DNA from: Allostella sp. ATCC 35155
GTDB lineage: Bacteria > Pseudomonadota > Alphaproteobacteria > ATCC43930 > Allostellaceae
Length of the DNA stretch: 64,000 bases
NCBI GenBank assembly: GCA_006738865.1
Contig: AP019701.1
Location: 4,460,001 to 4,524,000 of the forward strand
Reading direction: 5' to 3'
Positions 39,097-47,215 of this stretch are shown one piece after another. Positions within the stretch are counted from its first letter, which is position 1. Every line of letters starts with the position of its first letter. Below the pieces are notes generated by a model, which was not told the DNA's origin, made no database searches, and saw only the letters and a program-made list of their open reading frames with translations. A program made the translations under genes and the position numbers.

Positions 39097-41600
39097 TGCT
39101 GCGCGGCCCCAGCCTGCCACCGAGCCGCCAGGGCGGGCGCGAGATATCGGTCGGGATAGAACGGCTTGGGCGGCGGCAGGTGGTCGATGGGCGCCCAGCG
39201 CGGTGGCAGGGCCAGCCCGCTGGCATGCAGCCGGAGAAAGAGATCCACCCAGGCGTCGGCCGGGCTGTCCCATGGCAGGAGCCAGGTTGCGGGCCGGCCG
39301 GCGCAGCGTTCGATCAGGGCGCCGATGGCGCTGGCCGCAATGGGCAATCCCGCTTCCATCATCTCCGACAGCGCATAGGACCAAGTCTCCGGCACCTGGG
39401 CCGGATGCCAGGCGACATGCGCGGCGACGGCTCCGGCACGCTCCCTCAGGCGGCTGAAGTCGGCGATCGACTCGATCGTCAGCACATCGTCGAGCGCCGG
39501 CGGCAGCGGATCGATCTCGCCGAGGACGTGGAAGCGCAGCGGCAGGCTTCGGGCGCGCACGATGCGGACGACATCGGCGACGAGCCGGCTGCCCTTCGGC
39601 GGACCGATGCTTCCGAGGAGGAGAATGCGCAGGGCTTCACCGCCGCCCAGACCGAGCGGAAGCACCGTCCGTCGCTCCGGCGCGGGATGCGCCCAGTGGG
39701 CCGCGCAGACGAGCGGCAACTCCGGCGCGATGCTCGAGACGCGGTGACAGAGGTCGCCCGAGATGGCGATGACCCGCTCGGCCCCGCGCACGAGGGCGCT
39801 GGGCACGGCGCGCAGCACCTTCGCATCCCGACGCGTCACCGCGTCGTCGCCATGGAACCGGCCGGAGACATCCGCCAGATGGGGCGAGTGGGCGAAGTGG
39901 TCGTAGTCGACCAGCGTTGCGTCATAGGACAGGCCGAGATCTCCGAGCAGGCGCATCGCTTCCCCTTCGAAGCCCGATGCATGAAGGACATCGGCTCGGG
40001 CAAGCGCCGCGTTCCGCAGCAGGTCGAGCAACGCTCCGTATTGATGGAACCCGTCGAAACGCACCCCGTGCCGCCCCTCGCTCGCCGACAGGGACAGGCG
40101 GAACCGGCCACCGGCGGCACCATAGAGGACGATGGGCAGCGCCCGACCGGACAGCAGGACACACAACTCGCGCAGATGCACGACGGTTCCGCCACCCAGA
40201 TCATGGACCAGGAAAAGAACTCGCGGCAGTGATGGCGGGCTCGCCGCATCGAGCGCCGCCAGGATTGCGGCCGCAGCGCCGGGTCCGTGAAACGAACAGA
40301 TCGACTGCCCCGCCAACGCCGTCCGGAGGTCCGTCCGGGCCGGCCCGGAAGAAGCGGCCGGGATGCCGCTCGCCTCCTGCGTCGACACCGCCAGGATCGC
40401 CGGGTCGAGCCGGGCCCGGTCCAGGACACCGTCCTCCGTGAAGGCCGCGAGGAGCGCGGCGGCGGTATCGCGGCGGAGGAGCAGGCCATCGCCCGGCAGG
40501 CGCTCGTCCGCCGGCCCCAGAAAGACGAGATCGGCATCGCGTCGCGTCTGTTCGAGAAAGCCCGCCCGTACGGCTGCGGCCGACGGCAGCCGATCGGCTG
40601 CGACGAAGAGCAGCCAAGCGGCCCCGCTGCCCGCGACGGCACCGTCGATCGCATGGCGGTCGGCATCCACGGACTGCACCTGGCGCGGAGCCGGCGACCA
40701 GACGCCGATCGCTTGATCGGCAACGGCCGGCGTATCGAGGTTGCCGGGCGTCAGGACGAGGCAATCATACTCCCGCCGACGACACAGCCGGTCGACCTGG
40801 CGGTCGATCTGGTCGACCACTGCCGGATAGGAGCCCATGCGGCCTCGCTGGCGCAGGAGATATCCCGACTCGGAGCCCTCGTAGGCCCGCATCAGGGACG
40901 GGGACAGGCGCGTCAGGGCGGAGAGGAACAGGCGCTCGGCCTCGCGGACATGAGCGGGATGACGCGAGCCCTGCCGGGCATGGCGACGGTGCAGCGTATC
41001 GGCCGAGGCGACATGCACGAACGGCAGGCGATGGGCCATGCGCAACCAGAGATCATAGTCCTGCGTCGTCGGCAGACCGGGGTCGAACCGGCCGATCTCG
41101 TCGAATGCCGTGCGCGGAATGAGCATGGCGCAACCGTTGAGCCGCCGCTCCATGATCGCATCGAGCGGCCGGGCGGCCAGATGGATGTCGGCCAGGGAGA
41201 CGCGGCCGGCCGGCCGGCCGCTCTCGTCCATCAACTGGAAGTCGCCGACGATCACCGCACGCGGGTCCGCTGCCTGCCAGGCAGCCACCTGCCGCTCGAC
41301 CTTCTCCGGCCGGTACAGATCGTCGTGGCTGAGCCAGCTGAACAGTTCCCCGCGCATCGCCTCTATGCCGAGGTTGAGCGCCGTGGCCACGCCCCCGTTC
41401 GGCTTGTGGAGATAGCGGATCTGCGATCCGAACGCGGCGGCGATCCGCCGGGTCGCGCCGCCATCGTCCGAGCCGTCGTCGACGACGACGATCTCCGTCG
41501 CGCCATAGGTCTGCGCGAGCGCGCTCTCGATCGCCTCGCACAGATAGTCCGCTCCGTTGAACACCGGGATGACGATGGAGACCAGCGGGATGGACGGCAT
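39093..41600 (-). CDS. Two-domain glycosyltransferase (GT2 plus GT4-like)
   Basis: Large predicted cytosolic glycosyltransferase of 835 residues. The N-terminal GT2 domain (about 1-230) shows SIVIPVFNGADYLCEAIES, IVVVDDGSDDG, the metal motif SHDDLYRP and a PTTQDYDLWLRM segment. A middle linker of about 180 residues follows. From about 410 a GT-B-like domain begins (RVLFLVHDLGGGTVVHLREL) and continues with ILLLGSIGPPKGSRLVADV and YALSEMMEAGLPIAAS, typical of GT4. Two domains suggest addition of two sugars to a repeat unit. The start lies 17 bp after the repeat-protein stop. Confidence 0.88.
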   Translation of the reverse strand: MPSIPLVSIVIPVFNGADYLCEAIESALAQTYGATEIVVVDDGSDDGGATRRIAAAFGSQIRYLHKPNGGVATALNLGIEAMRGELFSWLSHDDLYRPEKVERQVAAWQAADPRAVIVGDFQLMDESGRPAGRVSLADIHLAARPLDAIMERRLNGCAMLIPRTAFDEIGRFDPGLPTTQDYDLWLRMAHRLPFVHVASADTLHRRHARQGSRHPAHVREAERLFLSALTRLSPSLMRAYEGSESGYLLRQRGRMGSYPAVVDQIDRQVDRLCRRREYDCLVLTPGNLDTPAVADQAIGVWSPAPRQVQSVDADRHAIDGAVAGSGAAWLLFVAADRLPSAAAVRAGFLEQTRRDADLVFLGPADERLPGDGLLLRRDTAAALLAAFTEDGVLDRARLDPAILAVSTQEASGIPAASSGPARTDLRTALAGQSICSFHGPGAAAAILAALDAASPPSLPRVLFLVHDLGGGTVVHLRELCVLLSGRALPIVLYGAAGGRFRLSLSASEGRHGVRFDGFHQYGALLDLLRNAALARADVLHASGFEGEAMRLLGDLGLSYDATLVDYDHFAHSPHLADVSGRFHGDDAVTRRDAKVLRAVPSALVRGAERVIAISGDLCHRVSSIAPELPLVCAAHWAHPAPERRTVLPLGLGGGEALRILLLGSIGPPKGSRLVADVVRIVRARSLPLRFHVLGEIDPLPPALDDVLTIESIADFSRLRERAGAVAAHVAWHPAQVPETWSYALSEMMEAGLPIAASAIGALIERCAGRPATWLLPWDSPADAWVDLFLRLHASGLALPPRWAPIDHLPPPKPFYPDRYLAPALAARWQAGAAQQ

Positions 41601-41617
41601 CGGACGCCGAGGTGCGA

Positions 41618-43393
41618 TCAGTATTCGGGATGGGCGACCGCAAGGCCGGCCGCACGGAGGGCGCGCGCCAGGGCGGCCCCGCCACTCCAGCTGCCGAGCA
41701 GGGCGGCGCGGCTGCAGCGCGTGGCCCGGACCAGCGCCCGCAATGCCTGCGGCTCGCCAGACGGGCTCAGTTGCAGCGGGGGCAGCCGATCGCCCGGGGC
41801 AATCGCGAGAACACCATCCGGGCGCACGGCGGCCGTGATCGCGACCTCGTCCGGCGGCAGGGCCATGGCTGCGGCACGCGCCAGCGCCAAGCCCGACCCC
41901 TCGGGTGCCGGGCCGACGAGCAGCACGGCGCGCGCACCGGGCGCGACGAGCCGCCCGAGCCAGCCCCACAGGCGCTCGCGCTCGGGGTCGGTGGCGGACC
42001 CGGCGGCACGCAGGCGCGACACCAGGACGGCCAGCTCCCGGACGATGGCCGGGCGGTTGGCCTGTGGAAACGCCGCGAGATGCGCCGCCGCCCCCGGCCC
42101 GTCGAGATCGCGGTTCGGCGCCAGTCCGCCGGCGAGGCCGACCTGGATGAAGTGGCGGAACGCCTCGGCGCGAGGCGTCTCCCAGCCGAGGTGACGGCGC
42201 GCGTACCAGGCCAGGTCGAACTCCGGGCAGGGATCGTGGCCGGCCGCCGCGCCCGTCGCGAGGAAATGCTCCAGCGGGCAGGAACGGCCCGCGATCTCCG
42301 GCACCGACGCCACATAGTGGGCACCGGAGAACCAGGGGTTGGGATCGCGCCCTTCCTTCCAGCCCTGCTCCCGATAGTGCCGGACGCAGTCGGTGGCGGG
42401 GTCGAGGATCGGAGCCTGCGCCCTGTACCAGACGGGATCGACGAGCATCGCAACGGGATCGTCGGCATCGAGGGCCGCACTGTCGAGAAGGTCCGCCAGG
42501 ATCCGCGACCGCTGGAAGACCGGAGCGGCGCGAACGCGGGCTGCGATGTCCGGCCGGTCGAGCGCCGGATGCGGGACGCAGCCGGCGGCCATGCCTTCGC
42601 CCAGGAAGTGGGCGAAGGCGTCCTGCGGCCCCCCGCCCGGCATGTATCGTCCCGCATACCATTGCGCATCGAACCGCGGATGGGGCAGCGCACCGGTCGC
42701 GGCGCCCCGCTCGCAATAATGGACGAGGGGGCAGATGTCTTCCGCGGCGGCCGCCGGCTGGCGGCTCAGGTAGAAGCTGGTCGAGAACCAGGGCCCGGGA
42801 TCGCGCCGCTCACGCCAGCCCGTCTGTAGGTAGTGGTCCGCAGGATCGACACCCGCCCGCGCCACGTCGGGATAGGTGGCGCGGTACCAGTCGCGATCGA
42901 CCAGCTCCGCGCCCTGCCGCGCCACCCCCTTCTCCGCGATGAGGGTGGCGATGGCCCCTTCCCGCGATTCCGGTGCCGTGCCGCCGAGAAGGTCCGCAAT
43001 CTCGGGCGTGTCGAGGGCGGGATGCGGCACATGCCCGCCCGGCGCACCCACCTCGAGGAAGTGGAGAAGCGTCAGGGCCGACGGCTGGGATCGCCCGAGA
43101 TAGCGCTGCGCGTACCAGCCGAGTTCGACCCAGGGATGCGGCGGCAGGCCGGCCGCGGCGCCCTTGCGCACGAAATGGATGAGCGGACAGGTTTCGGCGA
43201 CACCACTGACCGCCGCATAGAACCGGCCCGAGAACCAGCGATTGGGATCCTGCCCCTCGCGCCAGCCGCGCGTCAGATAGCGGCGCAGGCGATCGGTGCG
43301 CAGGCCATCCGCCGCACCAGCCACGCAAACCGGGCGGTAGAGGCGATCGACGACCGCCCGCAGGTCGAGCCCGCCCTGCTGCCGGCCGGTCAC
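41618..43393 (-). CDS. Protein with three tandem ~150-residue GW repeats, function unknown
   Basis: The 591-residue protein is not one I can name. Residues 14-150, 164-300 and 316-440 repeat the same pattern: a WYRA-like helix, then HY..GW(R/K)E.(R/Q)DP.PWFS..FY, CPL.H(F/Y)...GAA.G, WYA.RY and FLE.GAPGG.VPHPALD. The GW pairs are at residues 43, 192 and 344. Similar GW-RDP-F segments accompany some rhizobial glycosyltransferases. The last 140 residues look like an alpha/beta domain (ARAVLLVGPAPEGSG). No membrane segment or signal peptide is seen. The GTG start overlaps the RmlD-like gene, and it is co-transcribed with polysaccharide genes. Confidence 0.75.
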   Translation of the reverse strand: MTGRQQGGLDLRAVVDRLYRPVCVAGAADGLRTDRLRRYLTRGWREGQDPNRWFSGRFYAAVSGVAETCPLIHFVRKGAAAGLPPHPWVELGWYAQRYLGRSQPSALTLLHFLEVGAPGGHVPHPALDTPEIADLLGGTAPESREGAIATLIAEKGVARQGAELVDRDWYRATYPDVARAGVDPADHYLQTGWRERRDPGPWFSTSFYLSRQPAAAAEDICPLVHYCERGAATGALPHPRFDAQWYAGRYMPGGGPQDAFAHFLGEGMAAGCVPHPALDRPDIAARVRAAPVFQRSRILADLLDSAALDADDPVAMLVDPVWYRAQAPILDPATDCVRHYREQGWKEGRDPNPWFSGAHYVASVPEIAGRSCPLEHFLATGAAAGHDPCPEFDLAWYARRHLGWETPRAEAFRHFIQVGLAGGLAPNRDLDGPGAAAHLAAFPQANRPAIVRELAVLVSRLRAAGSATDPERERLWGWLGRLVAPGARAVLLVGPAPEGSGLALARAAAMALPPDEVAITAAVRPDGVLAIAPGDRLPPLQLSPSGEPQALRALVRATRCSRAALLGSWSGGAALARALRAAGLAVAHPEY

Positions 43394-44268
43394 CGCGGCA
43401 CCTCTTCGGCCGCCAGATCGGCGACCATCTTCGGCCATTCGGGCGCCATCCATCCGGTGGCGGCCCGAAAATGCCCACCGTCGAGCCGACGGTCGCATTC
43501 CGGCCATGGCTCGGGCAGCACCGGCGTCGCGCGCTCGAAGGCGGCCCGCAGAAGAAGTAGAAGGTCATGCTTGGCGATCGGCGCCGCCGCCACATGCCAT
43601 GTCCCGCTCATGCCGCGATGGCGTTCGAGCAGATCGCCGCACAGTTCTGCCAGCACCGTGGTCGTGACGCCGGAGAAAACCGCGCGGGTGAAGCCGCGGA
43701 CGGGCGCCTCGCCCTGGGAAAGAAACCACTCGACGAGACCCTGGCGACGGCCGGCCTCGCGCCCGATGATCGAGGTGCGAAGAACGAGGACATGGGGGGC
43801 CTCCGGCTCGCCCAGCAGCTTGCTGCGGCCATAGATGTCGGCCGGCTCCGCCGGATCGTCCTCGCGATAACCGTCGGGGCCGCGGACGTCCGCGGCGCGG
43901 CCGGAGAAAACGCAGTCGGTCCCGAACTGAACGAGGCGGATTCCCCGCGTCCCGCAGAGCCGCGCCAGGCGATGCGGCAAGAGCGCATTGATCGTCACCG
44001 CCTCTTCGCCGTCGCCTGGCCCGAGGCGCTGCTTCACGACGCCGACGGCATTCAACACTGCCTCCGGCCGGAAGCGATCGAGCAGCCGCGCCAAGCCGCC
44101 TTCGTCGGCGACATCGACACCGCCGACGACCGTCGTTCCGCACACGGCGGACGACACCGCGCCCGCCGCCCCTCGCAACGTCGCCACGACTTCGAAGCGC
44201 GGCGCCAGCACGGCAGCCAGCCGATGCCCGAGCATTCCCCCCGCCCCCAGCACCATCACGCGCATCAT
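43390..44268 (-). CDS. RmlD-like sugar-nucleotide reductase
   Basis: Predicted 292-residue extended SDR. The NADP motif is VLGAGGMLGHRLA, followed by VLNAVGVVKQR, the QFGTDCVFSG segment (Tyr in RmlD TDYVFDG is Cys here) and the catalytic YGRSK. It lacks the cupin domain found in CapF/FnlB, so it fits the WbvR/QnlA type that reduces UDP-4-keto intermediates in UDP-L-rhamnosamine/L-quinovosamine synthesis better than FucNAc synthesis (inference from known families). It starts 1 bp after the 2-epimerase stop. Confidence 0.85.
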   Translation of the reverse strand: MMRVMVLGAGGMLGHRLAAVLAPRFEVVATLRGAAGAVSSAVCGTTVVGGVDVADEGGLARLLDRFRPEAVLNAVGVVKQRLGPGDGEEAVTINALLPHRLARLCGTRGIRLVQFGTDCVFSGRAADVRGPDGYREDDPAEPADIYGRSKLLGEPEAPHVLVLRTSIIGREAGRRQGLVEWFLSQGEAPVRGFTRAVFSGVTTTVLAELCGDLLERHRGMSGTWHVAAAPIAKHDLLLLLRAAFERATPVLPEPWPECDRRLDGGHFRAATGWMAPEWPKMVADLAAEEVPR

Positions 44269-44269
44269 T

Positions 44270-45376
44270 CTAGTGCCGCGCGGCCGGAGGCATGGCGAGC
44301 GGCAGGGTGCCCGCCAGGATCCGCAGTACGGTCTCGCTGACCGCGGGAACGCCGTACTCGGGCGGCGCCTGCCAGCGCGGCGGCGCTTCGACCGCGATGC
44401 GCACGGCCCGGCCGATGGCGGCTGCGTCGCTGCCGGCGACGATCGTCGCGCCCGCCTCGATCGTCTCCGGCCGTTCCGTCGCCTCGCGCAGAACGACGCA
44501 CGGCAGGCGCAGGATCGCGCACTCCTCCTGCACGGTTCCGCTGTCCGTCAGCACGCAGCGCGCCGCACGTCCCAGCGCCAGGAAATCGGCAAAGCCGAAC
44601 GGCGGCAGGAAGCGAACCTCCTGGCCGGCCACGATGCCGGCCGCGGCCAGCCGGTCGGCGGTTCGCGGATGCGTGCTGACGATTACCGGGACGCCATGCT
44701 CGGCGGCGAGCTGCGACAAGGTGGAGGCGAAGTCCGCAAGGCGTCCGGGATCGTCCGTGTTCTCGGCCCGGTGAAGCGTCGCCAGCAGGAACCCGCCGGC
44801 TTCGAGGTTCAGCGCCGGCACGACCGTCGAACGTTCCACCCGGTCCATGTTGCTGCCGATCACCTCGTGGATGGGATTGCCGATCACATGGATGCGCGCG
44901 CCGGGGAAGCCTTCCCGCAGCAGGTTCTCGCGACTGCGTTCGGTATAGGGCATCAGCACGTCGCTGACCTGGTCGACGATCCGCCGGTTGACCTCTTCGG
45001 GAACGCGCGGATCGTGGCAGCGGTTGCCCGCCTCCATGTGGAACACCGGGATGTTCATCCGCCGTGCGACGATGGCGGAAAGCGCGGAATTGGTGTCGCC
45101 CAGCACCAGCACCCGGTCCGGGCGCTCGGCCAGGAACACCTCGCGCATGCCGGTGAGGATGGCCGCGATCTGGCGCGCGAAGTCGCGCTCGGCGATGCCG
45201 AGGTGGTAGTCGGGCGAACGCAGGTCGAGTTCCGCGAAGAAGCGGCCGGACAGGGCGGGGTCGGCGTTCTGGCCGGTGTGAACCAGGATGTGCCGGAAGT
45301 GTCGGTCGAGCCGCGGCACGATGCGCGAGAGCCGGATGATCTCGGGCCGGGTACCGAGGACCGTGACGATCTTCAT
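44270..45376 (-). CDS. UDP-N-acetylglucosamine 2-epimerase (WecB/CapG/FnlC-like)
   Basis: Predicted non-hydrolysing epimerase of 368 residues with a GT-B fold. Signatures are VTVLGTRPEIIRLSRI, HTGQNADPALS, VLGDTNSALSA, FHMEAGNRCHD, LLATLHRAENTD and LTDSGTVQEECAIL. In this neighbourhood the likely substrate is an L-configured UDP-amino sugar rather than UDP-GlcNAc, as for CapG and WbvD. A plain WecB role (UDP-ManNAc) cannot be excluded. Confidence 0.92.
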   Translation of the reverse strand: MKIVTVLGTRPEIIRLSRIVPRLDRHFRHILVHTGQNADPALSGRFFAELDLRSPDYHLGIAERDFARQIAAILTGMREVFLAERPDRVLVLGDTNSALSAIVARRMNIPVFHMEAGNRCHDPRVPEEVNRRIVDQVSDVLMPYTERSRENLLREGFPGARIHVIGNPIHEVIGSNMDRVERSTVVPALNLEAGGFLLATLHRAENTDDPGRLADFASTLSQLAAEHGVPVIVSTHPRTADRLAAAGIVAGQEVRFLPPFGFADFLALGRAARCVLTDSGTVQEECAILRLPCVVLREATERPETIEAGATIVAGSDAAAIGRAVRIAVEAPPRWQAPPEYGVPAVSETVLRILAGTLPLAMPPAARH

Positions 45377-45394
45377 GCCCGGCCCTCCTTGCCC

Positions 45395-46405
45395 TCAGAC
45401 GGCATAGCCGCGCCAGTCGAAGCGCGGGGCATCCTCCCGCCACCAGGCGATGGTCCGCCGCAATCCCTCGTCGAGCTCGACCCGGGGGCGCCATCCGAGC
45501 AGTTCGCCCGCCAGCCGATTGTCCGAGCAGAGGCGGTCGACCTCGCTGCCCGGCGGCCGCTCGCGCGCCCGATCCTGGACGATCTCGCACGGACGGCCGA
45601 CAAGCGCGATGATCCGCTGCGCCAGCGCACCGATGGCGACGGCCTCGCCGGTGCCGAGGTTGATCTCCCGGCCCACGGCGCCGGCAGCGTCGGCGGCGAG
45701 GATCATGGCGTCGGCGGTGTCGTCGACGAACGTGAAGTCGCGCTCGGGCGTGAGTGCCCCGAGCCGCACGGGGCCGCCGGCCAGAGCCTGCTGGATCACC
45801 GTGGGAATGACCGCGCGCGGCGACTGCCCGGGCCCATAGGTGTTGAACGGCCGGACGGTAACGGCCGGCAGGTCGAACGAGCAGACATAGCTTTCCACCA
45901 GCTTGTCCGCCGCGATCTTCGAGGCGGCGTAGGGTGACTGCGCGCGCAGCCGGTGCGACTCCGCCATCGGCGTCGTCACGGCGCTGCCGAAGACCTCGCT
46001 GGTCGAGGTGTGGATCAGACGGGGAGTGCCCGCCCGCCGCACCGCCTCGAGGAGGTTGAGCGTGCCCAGCGCGTTGACATGGAAGGTGTCGCGGGGCGCC
46101 GCATAGGAATACGGGATCGATATGCGGGCGCCGAGATGGAAGACGGCATCGACGCCATCCACCGCTCGGCCCACCTGCTCGACATCGAGGAGGTCGCCGC
46201 GCTGGATTTCCAGGCGGTCACCGGCCACCCCCGCAACGCCGTGAAGGCCACCGATATCGCCCGCGGCGCCGTAGCGGACGAAGGCGCGGACGCGCCATCC
46301 GCCGGCGAGGAGGCGAGCGCAGAGCCGGCTGCCGATGAAACCTCCGGCACCGGTCACGAGTGCGAGCCGCCCGCTGCCGGGCACGGGCGCGGCGCTGTCG
46401 GTCAT
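45395..46405 (-). CDS. NAD-dependent sugar-nucleotide 4,6-dehydratase (LegB-like)
   Basis: Predicted 336-residue extended SDR. Motifs are VTGAGGFIGSRLC, FHLGARISIPYSYAAP, the TSTSEVFGSA segment, catalytic YAASK, and RPFNTYGPGQSPRAVIPT, all close to LegB, the 4,6-dehydratase of the legionaminic acid pathway. No LegC-type aminotransferase, acetyltransferase or NeuB-like synthase lies in the window, so the end product is uncertain. It overlaps the nucleotidyltransferase gene as ATGA and is 18 bp from the 2-epimerase gene. Confidence 0.9.
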   Translation of the reverse strand: MTDSAAPVPGSGRLALVTGAGGFIGSRLCARLLAGGWRVRAFVRYGAAGDIGGLHGVAGVAGDRLEIQRGDLLDVEQVGRAVDGVDAVFHLGARISIPYSYAAPRDTFHVNALGTLNLLEAVRRAGTPRLIHTSTSEVFGSAVTTPMAESHRLRAQSPYAASKIAADKLVESYVCSFDLPAVTVRPFNTYGPGQSPRAVIPTVIQQALAGGPVRLGALTPERDFTFVDDTADAMILAADAAGAVGREINLGTGEAVAIGALAQRIIALVGRPCEIVQDRARERPPGSEVDRLCSDNRLAGELLGWRPRVELDEGLRRTIAWWREDAPRFDWRGYAV

Positions 46406-47109
46406 CCCGCCGCTCCTTCGGCCGCAGCGGCGAACGTCTGGGCCCGCTGCAAGTCGTCGGGCGAGCCCACGTCGATCCAACGGCCGCCATGCGGGTAGGC
46501 CGCGACCGGACACCCGGCTTCGACCAGTCGCTGCAGCAAGTCCGGCATGTCCACCGCTTCCTCCGGCCGGAGATGCCCCAGGATGCCCGACTCCACCAGG
46601 TAGCAACCGATTGCGACACGATGCCGGACCTCCGGCTTCTCGCGATAGCGGACCACGCGGCCCTCCGGATCGACCTCCACCGATGCCGTCGGCAACCGCG
46701 ACACCTGCTCCACGGTCGCCACGGTCGCAAGGGCGCCCAACGCGCCGTGGCGCGCGCGCATCGCCGCCAGGTCGAGGTCGCAGAGGATGTCGGCGTTCAT
46801 GACGACGAGACTGCCCTGCCAGCCACCGAACTGGGCGATGGCGCCGGCGGTGCCCAACGGCCGATCCTCGACGAGATAGCGAATGCGCACGCCGAACCGC
46901 TCCCCGTCGCCGAAATAGGCCTGCACCAGCGGCGCGAGATAGCCGACGGAAACCGTCAGCCGGCGCACACCCTGCGCAGCAAGCAGGGCGACCACATGCT
47001 CCATGACCGGGCGGTCGGCGACCGGGACCAGGGGTTTCGGCAGGAACGCCGTCAGCGGGTCGAGCCGGGAGCCACGCCCCCCTGCCATGACCAGTGCTTG
47101 CAATTCCAT
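46402..47109 (-). CDS. Sugar nucleotidyltransferase (GlmU/RmlA/PtmE-like)
   Basis: Predicted 235-residue NTP transferase that activates a sugar-1-phosphate. Motifs are LVMAGGRGSRLDPLTAFLPK, the LVPVADRPVM loop, LGTAGAI, and the metal Asp in VVMNADILCDLD. It is short and has no C-terminal left-handed helix or CBS pair. It is the first gene of the operon. The start gives the family length; a longer frame upstream lies in the promoter region. GDP-GlcNAc formation as by PtmE is possible beside a LegB-like enzyme (inference). Confidence 0.9.
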   Translation of the reverse strand: MELQALVMAGGRGSRLDPLTAFLPKPLVPVADRPVMEHVVALLAAQGVRRLTVSVGYLAPLVQAYFGDGERFGVRIRYLVEDRPLGTAGAIAQFGGWQGSLVVMNADILCDLDLAAMRARHGALGALATVATVEQVSRLPTASVEVDPEGRVVRYREKPEVRHRVAIGCYLVESGILGHLRPEEAVDMPDLLQRLVEAGCPVAAYPHGGRWIDVGSPDDLQRAQTFAAAAEGAAG

Positions 47110-47169
47110 CCGCTCCAGTTCCCGCTCGAAGGTTCCTCGAACCGACCCGACCGGACGCGGCCGATAGGC

Positions 47170-47199
47170 ACCATACCGATGCGCATCCGCACGGAGCAA
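47170..47199 (-). promoter_or_regulatory. Possible promoter of the polysaccharide operon
   Basis: On the minus strand TTGCTC (47199-47194) and TATGGT (47175-47170) are separated by 18 bp, about 60 bases before the nucleotidyltransferase start. The match is moderate. The sensor kinase gene ends at 47216, so readthrough is an alternative. Confidence 0.3.
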
Positions 47200-47215
47200 G
47201 CCGACCCCCGCCGGG

